64,000 bases of DNA from Epiperipatus broadwayi (taxonomy: Eukaryota; Onychophora; Udeonychophora; Euonychophora; Peripatidae): positions 1,251,001-1,315,000 of the forward strand of contig JAQFVV010012513.1 in the NCBI GenBank assembly GCA_028023455.1, written 5' to 3'. Of this stretch, positions 1 to 12,387 are shown piece by piece. Each line of letters starts with the position of its first letter. The first letter of the stretch is position 1. A model generated the notes under the pieces. It had not been told where the DNA came from. It saw nothing but the letters and a program-made list of their open reading frames with translations, and did no database searches. A program made the translations under genes and the position numbers.

Positions 1-91
1 TTAGAGTGAGGAATTAGCATATACCAGTTAGCAGTGACTTTAAATCCACAATCTCCAACATTTCTATATTTTATAAAAAATATTTTTTTTG

Positions 92-94
<3 letters not shown>

Positions 95-159
<65 letters not shown>
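95..159. repeat. (TA)n microsatellite
   Basis: About 32 TA units. Confidence 0.95.
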
Positions 160-162
<3 letters not shown>

Positions 163-330
163 CACTAGATGGAGCTTTACCAATAGCTCCTAACAAGCTT
201 TTATTTACATAAACACCAAGAGAGATAGAATTCTATATCTCTTTTGTTGCCTCCACCTTCAGACCAGCTGGTTTCAAGCTAGTTGGCTCACGTCAGTGGA
301 GGTAGGGAGACTAGAAACTAGATCTAAATA
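160..330. repeat. U-family related fragment
   Basis: Contains GAGCTTTACCAATAGCTCCT, AACAAGCTTTTATTTAC, and CTTCAGACCAGCTGGTTTCA with a near-inverted neighbour (CAAGCTAGTTGGCTCACG). This suggests a divergent relative of 58726-59017. Confidence 0.45.
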
Positions 331-982
331 CTAACTCTAAAATCAGAATTTATCAAACATGTTTTTATCAGTTTGAAAGCATAAAATTTATCAGACACAT
401 AATGTCTTCAAATCCAGCTTAAACATATATCATTGCAAAAACATTCAAGGGTACATTTGTAATCATAAAATGCAAGCTAAAAGCAAGTTATGAAATTTAT
501 AATTTGTTTCGTTTATCATATATTTTATAATTTTTGTTTTCTCACAATTTCAATTGTGGCAGTTTTAAAATGGGAGAGAAGTATAAATTTATGGATTTTG
601 TTCTTATTAATGAAGCTTAAGATTCAAAAATGAATAGAGATGAGCTGTTTTGCATTTTCAAACACTTCTAATCACATTTTATTATTCAAACTAAAAACTG
701 GAAATTCTGAGCAGCTTAGTATTTTGAATGGAAGCCACCATACCTGAATATCTAACCAAGTCTCAACACATATGAATAAATGCACAATTTTAACAAATTC
801 AGTTTTTATTAAATATAGATATCTCCCTCCCTAGATAAGAAGTGTTAAATAGTATTTAGATGTATTAGCCATAATCTATCAGTAAGAAAAAATATATGTA
901 CTGCATAGAAGTAGATATTTTAGCAACAGTGTACAAATTACAACTTAGAAAACACATTATTCTTAAATAATATTTAATTTAA
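331..982. other. No feature seen
   Basis: AT-rich sequence without a frame, repeat or RNA gene that I can support. Confidence 0.5.
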
Positions 983-1055
983 AAAGCGCAAACAGTATTA
1001 ATAACATCTGATTGGCTAATAAGCATGAGAGGTTTGCAGTCTCTCAGTTTAATTA
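983..1055. repeat. S-family fragment
   Basis: AAAGCGCAAACAGTATTAAT, GATTGGCTAATAAGCATGAG, AGGTTTGCAGTCTCTCAGTT: matches the inner arm at 13970 and 14300-14355. Confidence 0.8.
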
Positions 1056-1487
1056 TTCTTAAAGTAAAACATTACATCTTAAAATAATATAATACCAATT
1101 TCTTATGTATTTTCAAAATTTATGCTGCAAGTGAGTAATTGCTAAAGTTTACAGTTTTGTGAAGAATTGGTAGCATTATCTGCAATCTTGTTTAAGGTTT
1201 TTGTTTAAAACAAGATAGTGTAATACATATTTTTTTCTAGTATTATATAGGGTGTAGAAATTATTTTTTTAGCTGGCCAATATAGCTAAACATCTAATAC
1301 TGGTTTGAAAATGGGTATTTAAATATTATTAGATAGAAAATAGAACAGAAATTAAAATGTATACCCACCTGCCAATTGTTGAGCCTAGTGTAAACACATT
1401 TTTTTTGCTGTTCCTCTATAGAGAACCACTGGTGATGCCTTTATTCTTCAGTAAATATTTAAAAATAAATTTTATCATTTTAAACAA

Positions 1488-1655
1488 ATATATGGAATTA
1501 AATATTTCCATGGATTGTTATTATAATAAAGAATAGAAATGAGGATATAATATCCATGTAAATACAAATAATCACTAACCTTTGATATTACCAATAAATT
1601 ATCAATTACCATTAATTGACAATTCTTGAGGCCAAACAAATTTTTTTCATTAAAT
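1488..1655. repeat. R-family 3' fragment
   Basis: CCATGGATTGTTATTATAAT, GATATAATATCCATGTAAAT, CCTTTGATATTACCAATAAA, ATTGACAATTCTTGAGGCC: matches the second half of the R unit. Confidence 0.75.
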
Positions 1656-1659
1656 CTAA

Positions 1660-2388
1660 TTGTTTGAGTTTTTTGTTGAAGTATATGGATATAAAATGGA
1701 GTGAATCAACCTCCCAAAGGCATTTAATTCATATCCTGAGGGGAGTGATTTACTACTCTTGTTTATATATATACGTTAAATTCAATATGAGTCAGAAGAG
1801 AAAGACCATATTACAGTGAATGATTTATAATAGTATGGTATTTATTTAAAGAGATCATATGCAAAAGTGTGATTACATCAAACTGAAATAAATGAAAAGT
1901 GATAAGAAGTACAAAATTGTAAATTTACCTTGTTGTATATAATTTTGATTACTGATCATGTAGAATCATTTGTGAATGCAAATAATTAGATTTTAACCTT
2001 TAAACTAATTTTTTAAAAAGCTATCTATTGACACTGGGGTTAAAAATATATGCTTTTAGCAGACAAATCCTATTGGACACTTGATAATATAAATTTTAAT
2101 TAAAATGTGTTTTAATATATTAGTTGTAACAAAGTGCATGGATGTCAAAACTACTGGGTATCAAAAAGTAAGCTTAAAACAAATTCAAACCAGGAAAGAA
2201 AAAAAAGTACTTTTGTTATACAGCACATATCTTTGTTTATGCACTAAAACCAATCGCATACATTTATAAATAATCTTTTATATTTTTATTTTTATTTTTT
2301 TTATAAAATTAATAAATATTTGTTTATAAATAAGTATATGATGTTTACATTTACAATTTATGACTATATAATAACTCTTTAGTAGTAA
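1660..2388. other. No feature seen
   Basis: AT-rich, low-complexity patches only. Confidence 0.5.
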
Positions 2389-2597
2389 GCCAATAAACAT
2401 CACATGACCACCTCCTCTTATGCTTGTTTATAACTGTTGTTAAAACAGGCAAAACTCACTATATATATTTCCATACACAGCAAGTTAGAGTAATCAATGA
2501 ATGCCAGAAGGCTTGTGCATAAAATCTCCATCTAGTGCCTACTCATCCAATATCCCCAGACTATTTTCTGGCTTATGGCCTTCATCAGTGAGGAGCC
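2389..2597. repeat. P-family fragment (left arm, subfamily 2)
   Basis: Runs from CCAATAAACATCACATGACC to CATCAGTGAGGAGCC. It shares AAACAGGCAAAACTCACTAT and CACACAGCAAGTTAGAG with 57087-57227 rather than the main family sequence, so these two form a subfamily. Confidence 0.75.
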
Positions 2598-2754
2598 AAT
2601 ATTAGTGATATAATATTTGAGATGACAACTTTTAATTATATATTCATTTTATGTAATTAGATTTGAGCAAAAATATTTAGTTTATCATATAATAGTAAAT
2701 CATCCATGCACTTTACTACTTTTATACGATGCTTTATTTACCATCCTCTTTTAC

Positions 2755-2800
2755 AGTTTACAGTTTTGATTGCCCCAGCAATCTTCTTCAGAACTACAAC
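2755..2800 (-). other. Degenerate hammerhead-like core
   Basis: Minus strand: CTGAAGA (2785-2791), A, GATTGC, a 4-base loop, GCAATC (6-bp stem), then AAAACTG. This is the same architecture as at 56184-56211 with one base changed in each conserved string. Weak on its own. Confidence 0.35.
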
Positions 2801-3171
2801 ATAATACAAACATGTGAATATAAATATAAATGTACATAAACATATAATTTACATTCTATATATATATACATCTTATAATCATCTATTTATTATCTTTTAA
2901 ATATTATATAATTTTTACCCTTTTTTACATTTTATATTTATTAATTAAAACTTCCTATACATATATTTTTCTATTTTTATTCTTTATTTTATTCTTATTA
3001 CTCTTTAATACTTAACTCTAACTTAAAATCGTTTATATTTTACATTATTATTATTCATTTTACTAACAATCAATATTTATCATTTACTCATTCAATAATT
3101 TATAATTTATTTTAAACACATTTTAACCCACCTTTTATATTTAGTTTAGTAAAGTCAAAACAATTCTTTGT

Positions 3172-4800
3172 TACTATAAAAAGGGAAAGGCTTCAGGTCT
3201 TGAAGAAATCTATAGGGATGTTTTAAAACATGTTTTCAATATCTACGTTTCAAGACATTAAATTTTTTTTGGTCATCTATGGACCCATAAAATTGTTTCA
3301 CTTTGTCAACAAAGAAAGAAGGAAGAAGAAAAAATTGTAATAATTATCATGGAATATCATCATTATCATATACAGCAAATATACAATCAAGAATTTTGTT
3401 GACTAGATTGTTGTTTTTGAGAATCAAGAAGCACTATAGACATGATTTTTATTGCTAGGAAAGTGCAAGAAAAAAATTCAAGAACAAGGAAGTGATTTAT
3501 ATGTTGCTTTTATTGATTTGGTCAAGGCATTTGATTCAGTTAATAGAAAAGATTTGTAGAATTGTTTAAAAATTATTCAATTGCACACTAAAATGTATTT
3601 ACATTATACAGCTTTTACATGATGCAATGACAGGAGATATTATTATTATAGATGGAAAGTCTGGGACATTTGAAATGAAGCTAGTGTTAAGTAAAAGTGT
3701 GTACTGTCAGTGGCCTTTAAGAAATAACATACTGAAACAGGCTCAAGATACAGTGTAAGTTTGGTGTTGAAATTTTTAATCTGAATCAATTAAAAATGAA
3801 AACAATAATTTGTGAATTTCTGAATTTACATTACGATGATGATTCTGCTGTAATTTTTCCATTTTGAAAGGCAGTGTATAGAATTTATGTAATATTTTGA
3901 ATGTAACATATAAAGACATTGGCTTATTAATTAATATTACAAAAATTCATGTTTTTATCATTCAGGATTGGAAAAATTATCAACAACATTTGGCTTGCAT
4001 GGTTAACACCTTGAAAAATCAAACAGTTTAAAGACCATGGTAGTTTTATATAGTGGAAAGGTGGATTCGGTTGTTGAGATGTGTTTATAGTGCTTTTAAC
4101 AAATTAAAAAAAATTTCATCACAGTGAAACAACTAGTACAAATAAGTTAGCTGTATGTAAATTATTTTATTTAATTTATTGTATGGAAGTGAGACTATCA
4201 AAAACATTAGAAAAGGTCTACTTTAGGATGATCATAAAATATAAAAAGTATAATAATAAAATCATGACAGCAATAAGTATATTAATCAATTTTCTGTTTG
4301 TGATACTGTTGGGTCTACGATTGTAAAATCACCCCTTCATTGGAATGGGTGTGTTCAACAAATGAAAAATGAAAGACTCCCTAAAATAGTATTTTATGTT
4401 TGAACTAACATGGAATTGTCTTGCATTGGTGGTTGAGAGGTCAGCGTGACTGCTTTGCACTTGCAGGCAGTTGCCCGGGTTGCTGGTTCGTGTCCCGGCC
4501 GATGCTATGACACTAAAAAAAACTAACATGGAATTTGTAGAAGAGGTAGACCTGTCTACATTATAAGGGTTATCTAAAATAATATTTTAAAGAAGGGCAA
4601 TGCCAATTGATTTCATTGGGAAGATATGACAGGGAATAGAATGCATTGGAAACTACAATTAGACGTAGTGTTGAAGTATTTGAGAAAGTTTTCTGTTGAG
4701 GAAACTAAAAGAGGACATCTAAAATATCAGTTAAACAGAAAATAGGTCCAACATGATTTATATGTAAACATATTTGTGTTTCATAAATTGGTTTATAAAG
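3172..4800 (+). pseudogene. LINE-B copy 1: decayed non-LTR retrotransposon
   Basis: Seen in patches of frame on the plus strand: GSDLYVAFIDLVKAFDSVNR (3490-3555), an RT domain A with the conserved FxDxxKAFDxV pattern; a region resembling the LINE thumb; LHWNGCVQQMKNERLPK at about 4335-4390; and GRRGRPVYIIR after the SINE. The last two belong to the C-terminal block of many APE-type LINEs (the xHWxGHVxRM...RLPK...RxRGRP pattern). Many stops and frame shifts mark it as old. A SINE with its target-site duplication interrupts it at 4420-4520. Matching sequence in copy 2 (14580-15040) supports the 3' boundary near 4800. Confidence 0.7.
4420..4520 (+). mobile_element. SINE-A copy with 17-bp target-site duplication
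   Basis: A short tRNA-derived SINE. It has an A-box-like GTGGTTGAGAGGTCAGC, a B-box-like GGTTCGTGTCC, a 3' module CCGATGCTATGAC, and a short A tail. It is flanked by AACTAACATGGAATTGT at 4403-4419 and AACTAACATGGAATTTGT at 4521-4538. It sits inside LINE-B copy 1. Confidence 0.9.
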
Positions 4801-5139
4801 AAATTGCAAAAATCAATTTTACAGCAATTTTCTTTTCAAGTTCGAACATGTGTACATGTTTATGAGTGGTTGTTTTATATTATTTCAAAACATATGGTGT
4901 AATTAAATTACTAAAATAAATTGTATTAAGAAGATGACATGCAATGTGAATTAACACTGATGGTGATCGAATGCTATTATTAGTGGTAGTCTAAGGCATT
5001 TTTAATTTACTTGCCTTATGGTGCAGATCATCATCAATTATGATAAGAAGATTAAAACAATGCATACTAACATTGATGAGGGGCAGGTGTTGTTACCTAA
5101 TAAACATTCTTATGGAAGAGAACAATAAATTTTAAACAA

Positions 5140-5625
5140 AGGCAAAACTCTCCATATAGTAGTGCCACCCTGTGCCAAACAGAGTAATCAATGGATGCCA
5201 GAAGGCTTGTGCATAAAATCCCTATCTAGTACCTACTCATCCAATATCCCCAGACTAGTTTCTGGCTTGTGGCCATCATCAGTGAGAAGCCTTGGATGTG
5301 AGAGCACTGTACCTAGATCTTAGGATCTAATGCATCCCTCCAGCAGCCATCTTTTAACTCTACTTTACTACAAAACTATGAGAATGAAATTGAAAACATT
5401 GTTAATATCTTCAATCTAAGCTCAATAGCTTATATAGTCATATGGGTCTGAACTCAATTCAGCACCCATACATTTTGGTGTCTTTGGCTCTTAAACAACC
5501 ATAGCCTAACTATCCTATTAGGCAGGATTGGTGTTAAACCACTAAACATCACATGATCACCATTTCTATACTAGCACATGTAACAATTATGTGCTAGTAT
5601 AGAAACGGTGATCATGTGACAATAA
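5140..5625. repeat. P-family element, long form, ending in a short hairpin
   Basis: A left P arm is followed by an interior (CTCAATAGCTTATATAGTCA, CATTTTGGTGTCTTTGG) shared with 23460-23660. The right end is a hairpin: CACATGATCACCATTTCTAT...CTAGCACAT, then its near-complement ATGTGCTAG...GGTGATCATGTG at 5548-5620. Confidence 0.75.
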
Positions 5626-6124
5626 ATTTTATTAAAACACTGACTAATAAAAACATATAATTATCACTTGATCTTGATGCTGTATTTACTTTAATGCACA
5701 TTTTTACTAAATAGTTTAACACACACATACGCATACATATAAAACCTCTAGTTTCATGAAGTTTTCAAATACTGGTTGAACTAATGATGCCCTTTGTTGT
5801 TTGAATTATTCTTGTAAATATAAAATAAATCCATCCCATTTCTAAGTCATAATAAGCGCATAATATACTACCATTTGAATAGTTTAAACCAACCCAGATT
5901 TTTTATTTAGCATATAGACTTTGTTAGATAGCTCATCTCTTAACACAAAAGTTGTAAAGCAGTATGTACAAATTCCGATCATTAAAATAGAATCATTGAT
6001 GGTTTTGTGAAGTAGATAATTGAAACGCTAATGAGTTGGCGTGAATCTTTTGAATAGATTCTAGTAACGTCTAGAAAGATCAAATCCAGATGAATTTATT
6101 GTCAGATCTGGAAATAGAATTTGG

Positions 6125-6194
6125 TTGCAAGCTCATATGTTGACCAGAAGTCTTAAATCTTGCAAGCTCATATGTTGACCAGAAGTCTTAAATC
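6125..6194. repeat. 35-bp tandem duplication
   Basis: TTGCAAGCTCATATGTTGAC, then CAGAAGTCTTAAATC, is present twice in a row without a mismatch (6125-6159 and 6160-6194). Confidence 0.95.
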
Positions 6195-7017
6195 ATTGGT
6201 TGCGAGATTTTTGATGGAGAAAGAAGCTTTTGATTTGAGATGATGACATAATACTAGTTCTAGATCAATTAATGTATATATGTATGTATGTGTGGGTGAT
6301 TAAAGGATACAGCACTTTTTCTTCTAAAAAAAAAAAGAAGACAAAAACGGAAAAGAAACATTCAAACCGATCTAAACTAATGATATGTGCTAAAAAGAAA
6401 TAAAAAAAAGCAGCTCTCTTTTTTAGCTTTTGTATGCAAGGTCATGCTATGATAAAATAATGGACATCTTTTTCGTTTTTTATCACTTCATTTTGTCTGG
6501 AATTTTAATCACATAACATGGTCTGAATGTAATTACCCGATTTTGATTTAATCTTATATAGAAGAAATTAAACTTTCAGGAATGTTTAGATGATACTCTT
6601 ACTTATGAAGCAGCAGATCACAACTATATTTAAATCAGATTTCAAATGAGTTGATTGGAATAAAAGAAAAAGGAAGTTTAATTATAACGAGAAAAATTCC
6701 AATTCAGAGACCACCTTAAAGATAAGTGTTTTTTTAAATATGCTGACTTGCAATTTTTATGAATGTTGGATCGATAGTTTTCAATTTTTGTTTTGTTTTT
6801 GTTTTTAATGATAAATTATCCCAGAGAGTTGTGAATATAAGACTGGTTAAAGGTTTTGTCAAGATATAAAACTTTAGACATTATAGCTTGTCATACTATA
6901 TGATTAAATTAAATTTTTTAAAAAAGGGAAATAAAAAAAGTTTCCAAAATGACGATAATTGACTTATTTCTCTCTAATAAAAATACCGTTGCTATCTCAA
7001 AAAGAAAAAAAAAACTA

Positions 7018-7118
7018 GTGGTTTTATTGCTCTGGAGTTCATAATAAGTTCCAGCGCCAGAATTGAACCTGTGACCTCCCAATCCGAAGTTAGATACTCT
7101 GCCAACTGCGTGCATATT
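7018..7118 (-). mobile_element. SINE-B copy, tRNA-derived
   Basis: On the minus strand, GCAGTTGGCAGAGTATCTAA (A-box-like) and ACAGGTTCAATTCTGGC (B-box-like) form a tRNA-shaped head. A plausible anticodon loop, CTTCGGA, would read UCG. It is followed by the body GCGCTGGAACTTATTATGAA and CTCCAGAGCAATAAAACCA. The same body occurs at 43563-43670. A tRNA pseudogene alone would not share that body. Confidence 0.75.
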
Positions 7119-7420
7119 TTTGCTAGCTCAAACAAAATATATACATATTTCTGTTTTATAAAAGATTCTGCACATATATAAATAGTTTTTTAAACAAAAT
7201 AATGCCTTTTGCAGTAAAATACAACAAGTACAGATTAATAATTAAAACAAATTAGAGAGAATTCAATGATCGCCTTCATTATTATTTCAAACATCAACAA
7301 TTGGAGAAAGACAGTGTTCCACTTAAAATATGACTGGTTCTCTCACCAATCTACCTGAAATGCTATCTCTAAATCAACACAGTATTGCTGTTTTATTTCA
7401 ATATACCTTCAACTAATGAA

Positions 7421-7578
7421 CTAGTTCCAGTTCCATCTTACCTTGATTGGCCTGAACATTCATCCCCACAGCTTCCCATCGATATATGAATAGATAACAC
7501 TAGTTCCAGTTCCATCTTACCTTGGTTGGCCTGAATATTCATCCCCACAGCTTCCCATCGATATATGAATGGATAACA
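7421..7578. repeat. 79-bp tandem duplication
   Basis: Units 7421-7499 and 7500-7578 (CTAGTTCCAGTTCCATCTTA...) differ at only three positions. Not recognised as part of a known repeat family. Confidence 0.95.
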
Positions 7579-8802
7579 CATAACCAATGGAAGTTACAAG
7601 CCAATAGGTTCAATGAATCTAATTGTTTTCATTATGAAAAGAAATCTGACAATAAATAGTCACTTCAGTAAGAGATTAAAGGAAGATAATAATTTACTGT
7701 CAGACTTATAACAACAGTGCAAATGTTGGATTAAAGCAGTGAGGTAAGTTTACATTAGAATTGAAAAGCTACTAGGACCTAAATCAGACATGTGACAAGC
7801 TGTCAAAAGAATAGCTGAAAGTGTCACTATACCTACTCATGAAGCTGGCATAGTACAGCTGAAAGTGTTGGGTAAGCTTATAAGGGCACCTGAAATCCCT
7901 TACAGAAATAGTTTCATGGCAACCAAATGCTATACCATACCAACAGTATCAGGAGAAACTGTAATATTGTATTAATTGTAAAGATGCATTTGTATATTTG
8001 CTTTACTTAATGAATATTTAGATGCATTTTTACAAGTCTTGTTTATTATGCTTCATGCATAAACAGAAGAGATACTTAGTGGCATAATTTTACTATTTAC
8101 TCCAAAATATTTATGACGTTAGCGAATCTGGATTAGGAAATGTGATAGTACTTTTTATCCCTTCATAGATTTTCTTCAAAGTTTTTCCTTTCATCACAAA
8201 GTTGTGTAAACCACTTGAAAACATTTTCACAACTTATGACTTAATTGCCATATGTAGTTTGAGTTTTTTGAAATGTTTTAGTAGCAAGTTTTCCAGTCTG
8301 AAGCAAAATTTAATGTTAGTATGTTGATTCATAATGGGTTAAGGTGACAAACACACTGCTTCATTTTACGTCATAGCTTATGATTCAAACTGGGTTGATG
8401 CATTAAAATTTTTTATGGTGAATAGCTAAACAATGTTGCTACATAATAGCTGCATTGATTCAGATATGACACTGGAGGTAATTAGAAATTAAAAGAAGCA
8501 AACACCTATAAATAATTTGGAGATTTTGATGTTAATTTGTTAAATTTTCTGTGTTAAAATTTCAGAGTAGTAAATATTATTTCCAGATGTGAATATGGCA
8601 TTACTAATTATGAAGTCATAATTCATTAAGCAATGAATAAAGTCTGTTTTAACAGTTGTAGTGTTGATAATTATTTGCAAGTCAAATAATAAATACATCT
8701 TAAATTTATGCAAGATTAATGCATGTGAACTAAACTGAAATTGACTACATGTGTTTAGCTTGATACTTTTTTCCAGCTTAACAAAGTAAAAGTTTAGATC
8801 AA

Positions 8803-9460
8803 ACATAGCTCAATGTATATGTAAACAAAGAGTGAAAATCACTCCCCAGGCTATGAATTGAAAGCACTCTAAATGTTGAGCAAAGGAGATAGAATAAATA
8901 TACCTATTCCTGGGCACTCTTATCTTTATAAGCATACAAATATATATATAAATAAGCATTTCTTTGTCAATATTGTTGACAATTCAGAATGAAATTAATT
9001 TATCAGCCAGATAGAATATGACACTTAAGAATTATTAAACACATAATCAATTGTACAAGGCTGGAGTCAGTAACTCTTTTAATACCTTGGTTCTAATAAT
9101 TAAATAAGATTTAATATATAAACTTTAAATCAAACAGCTCAATGAATATGTAAATAAAAGGGAGTTACCCTCTCCCAGGCTATGAATTAAAAGCACTCTA
9201 AATGTTGAACATTGAATCAAGCCTTTTATAATTAATTATGAGTTTAATAACTTTTAACTGTCATATTCAATCTGGTTGCTAAAGTAATTTCATTCTGAAA
9301 TATGAACAATGTTGATGAAGGTATGCTTATAAAATTAGAGCTACCAGAATAGATGGATTTATTCTATTCTTGATTCTTTGTTCAACATTAAGAGTGCTTT
9401 TAACTCATAGCCTGGGGGTATGTTGCCAAGGTAAAAGTTGTATGATTGTACAAATAAAGA
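8803..9460. repeat. T-family inverted repeat with an extra direct copy
   Basis: CCCCAGGCTATGAATTGAAA, then GCACTCTAAATGTTGAGCAA, occurs at about 8845 and again directly at about 9173. Its inverse, TTCAACATTAAGAGTGC...CATAGCCTGGGGG, lies at about 9381-9418. The flanks extend the inverted pairing (GCTTATAAAATTAGAGC against CTTATCTTTATAAGC). Confidence 0.75.
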
Positions 9461-9469
9461 GAGTCAAGT

Positions 9470-9586
9470 TGTCAAGCATTGTTAGCTGAGAGGTCAGCAC
9501 AGCCGCCTTGCAAGCAAACAGTTGGTTGCAGATGGTTGTTGCGGGTTCGTTTCCTGGTCGATGCTATGACGTATGAGGAAAAAAAA
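9470..9586 (+). mobile_element. SINE-A copy with 12-bp target-site duplication
   Basis: Begins TGTCAAGCATTGTTAGCTGA, with the B-box GGTTCGTTTCC, the CGATGCTATGACGTATGA module and an A tail. AGAGAGTCAAGT flanks it at 9458-9469 and 9587-9598. Confidence 0.9.
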
Positions 9587-9599
9587 AGAGAGTCAAGTC

Positions 9600-12387
9600 A
9601 CTTTTAATTATGGTTAATATTTATTTATAAAAAATATTTGCATAATAGTATTTAAAGATATAAATTAAGACACTAATTTGTAATTTGGTTTGGATAATAA
9701 ACATGTTTGAATAGGTGGTATTTGTATTAATGATAAGCTACCAGTATCACTTAATTTTCTCATCATATTCACCATAGAATCTTTAATTACATCATAAAAA
9801 TTATATGGTTTTATTATTTGTCTGTATTGAAAAATAATCAGAGATGTAAAACAGATTTGACTTAATGCTAATCAAAGAAAAATTCTCGCTAGTTTTAGCT
9901 GCTGAAACCATGATTACTGGCATTGTCAACATGATTTGAACCATGAATTACAATTCTTAATTTGTTATATGCTGTGTCTTTTATTTATATCACCACTGTA
10001 TAATTGTTCTGTTAGTTGATTCACATTTTATAACTAAGTTAAAGAAAAAAAATACTTTAATCATCATCTTATCAGATTTTTTTTTCAAAATGTATAAAAC
10101 CTGATATTATAAGCCAAACTTCAGATCTCAACATCCCTGTTCAGTATAGTTTATCAACTCAAATATACTGAACGTAATGTAAGATATCTCAAGTTGTAAT
10201 GCTAATTAGCAGGATTTGTCAATCATTGATTAGTAAAATCTGAAATTGAATATGTTGTGCACTAATGTAGAGTACCAATGCATTCCCACAAAATTGCAAT
10301 GAATTTTTAGGAGCAAAATCTTTTAATGCATGGACTCAGGCTCTGCTAAGGTGGACCAAATTGTCCCTAGATATATGTTTGATTGTTAGCCAAATGCAAT
10401 AAATATATTATTAATAGATGTTGCATTTCTGTATTGGTTATATATTTTGCTAATAACCTATGATTCAGGTCTATTCAAAATGATCATGGCAATGTCTAGA
10501 AATAGCTGATTGTTACTGGAATTTTATTCATACTATATAATTTCTAAATTGCATGTTATGGGCAGAGATATTACTGACAATAAAAATATGAAGTTTTTGA
10601 AGTGAATACTACATTTAAATAAAAATGTTTACTAATTCCAACTTTGTCCCCCATTTTAATGATAGTTGGTCATAAGAATAATTCATGGACAGCTACATAA
10701 AAGAGGTATCTGGGTATGAAATAGTTTTTATTATTTACTGATCAATTCTTACTAATTAATATCTAATAATCAGTGATTTAATAAAAGTTATATTGGCATT
10801 GCATTCAGGCTTGTGGTCTTTGTCAGTGATTACTCTGGTTGGCATAGGGTGGCACTACTGTATGAAGAGTTTTGCCTTGTTTATAAACAATTATGTGCTA
10901 GTACAAGAGATGGTGATCATGTTATTCAGGCTCTAACTTGTTCAATCATTGCTATCTATTGCATTCATTTGACAGCAAAAGAAGATAAAGTGTGTTCAAA
11001 TTTATTTTGATTTTAAATAAATTACACAGATGTCAATATCTATCAATAAAAGTTCAATTCAAAACCAATGTTCATTCTGACTATGAAAAAATGCTTCTGT
11101 TGAAAATTTTAATAATAATTTTACATCTTTTTTTATTTCTTTATTTTTATATTTATAAAATTAAATATTTATTTCTTAGTAAGAATATGATGTATTCATG
11201 AAGCTTTCATTCAAATATATGTGTTTATTGGGAATATATTTGTTTTTAGCAGAAAGTTAGTCAATAGAAAATTTGCTAACTTAATTCGGGAAATGTTTAC
11301 TTTCAAATAAAAAGCATCCACTGTATTTCAAAGAATATTTTTATTATTTTAATGTATTCTTTGCCAAATGAGAATATTTCTTTGGTTATAATAATTTTTT
11401 TTAACCAGAAGATCAAAAGAAAATCTTTTAACTATTTATTTTTGAAGTCATGCATTGAACAAATATTTTCAAAAGTATAAATATTTAATGGAAAATTATT
11501 ACTTTTTTTTATCAAAAATAAAAACATAAAAATTAGTTGCCAAATTAGCCACACAAAGTTGTTCAAAAACATTGTGAAAGAAGTAAAAACAAAAACAAGA
11601 TTTTCATATAATCTGCTTCTAGAGTTATAATAATTAGATAATATAGACTTGAGAAGTTTCCTTTTGGATTGTAATAGTTAATGCATTTTTCAACATTCTG
11701 GTGACTTCATTTAAAAAATATGAATGATTCTTAAGAATTTATTCATGTAGCTGAAAAATTTTCCAAAATGTTATCAGTTTTCATTCATGTAATTGACCCA
11801 GTATCTAAAAAAAGCTACTCATTCTTAATAATTTTTATTAGTCATTGTATATAGTGCCAAAGTCCCTAATATAGTTCAAGATTTAATTAATATATCTTTT
11901 ATATTAATGTTTAATTAAATCACCCTTACAAACATTATGTTTTTTCAGCAGTGCCTTCTGTGAAAAAAATATATTCTGTACTTCAAACAATAGAGGGATT
12001 TGAATGATTTGTAACTGAATTTTCATCGAGAAATATGTACTAAGATGTTTTTATATTAAGTACATTAATACATTTGTTTTTAATAGTACATATTTGACTT
12101 ACAAGCGCATGGATGTGATAGTGAAAACAGCTTATAATAAATGCATTTTGTGTCATGTTGAGCACTTTCAACATCTACTTTTGACCTCATATTCATAACA
12201 CTTATTATAAGCTTTTCTTATCATAGCGTCCAAGTGCTAGTAAGCCAACTTACATAGGAAAAATCTCTAGTAGTAGTACATATGTAAACTCTGTTTTAAT
12301 TTGTAATTATCAAAGTTTCTGTGCTCACATTGGTTATACCAACTATTTCAAATAAATACATTAGTCAATGAAAACAGTACCTTAGTT
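9600..12387. other. Mostly unassigned AT-rich sequence
   Basis: Only the P fragment at 10795-10925 is recognised. Part of 12100-12387 may belong to the Penelope-like relic downstream but is too decayed to read. Confidence 0.45.
10795..10925. repeat. P-family right-arm fragment
   Basis: GGCTTGTGGTCTTTGTCAGT, then GGGTGGCACTACTGTATGAA and GAGTTTTGCC, ending in GATGGTGATCATGTT, the family terminus. Confidence 0.75.

Larger units (their letters stand above)
5626..8802. other. Mostly unassigned; two tandem duplications and a SINE-B
   Basis: Outside 6125-6194, 7018-7118 and 7421-7578 I see no frame or family. 7740-7960 is less AT-rich than its flanks but not recognised. Confidence 0.45.

Noticed and set aside
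7018-7118. Functional tRNA-Arg gene
   Set aside because: Stems are imperfect, and the 3' body is shared with 43563-43670, so it is a SINE head.
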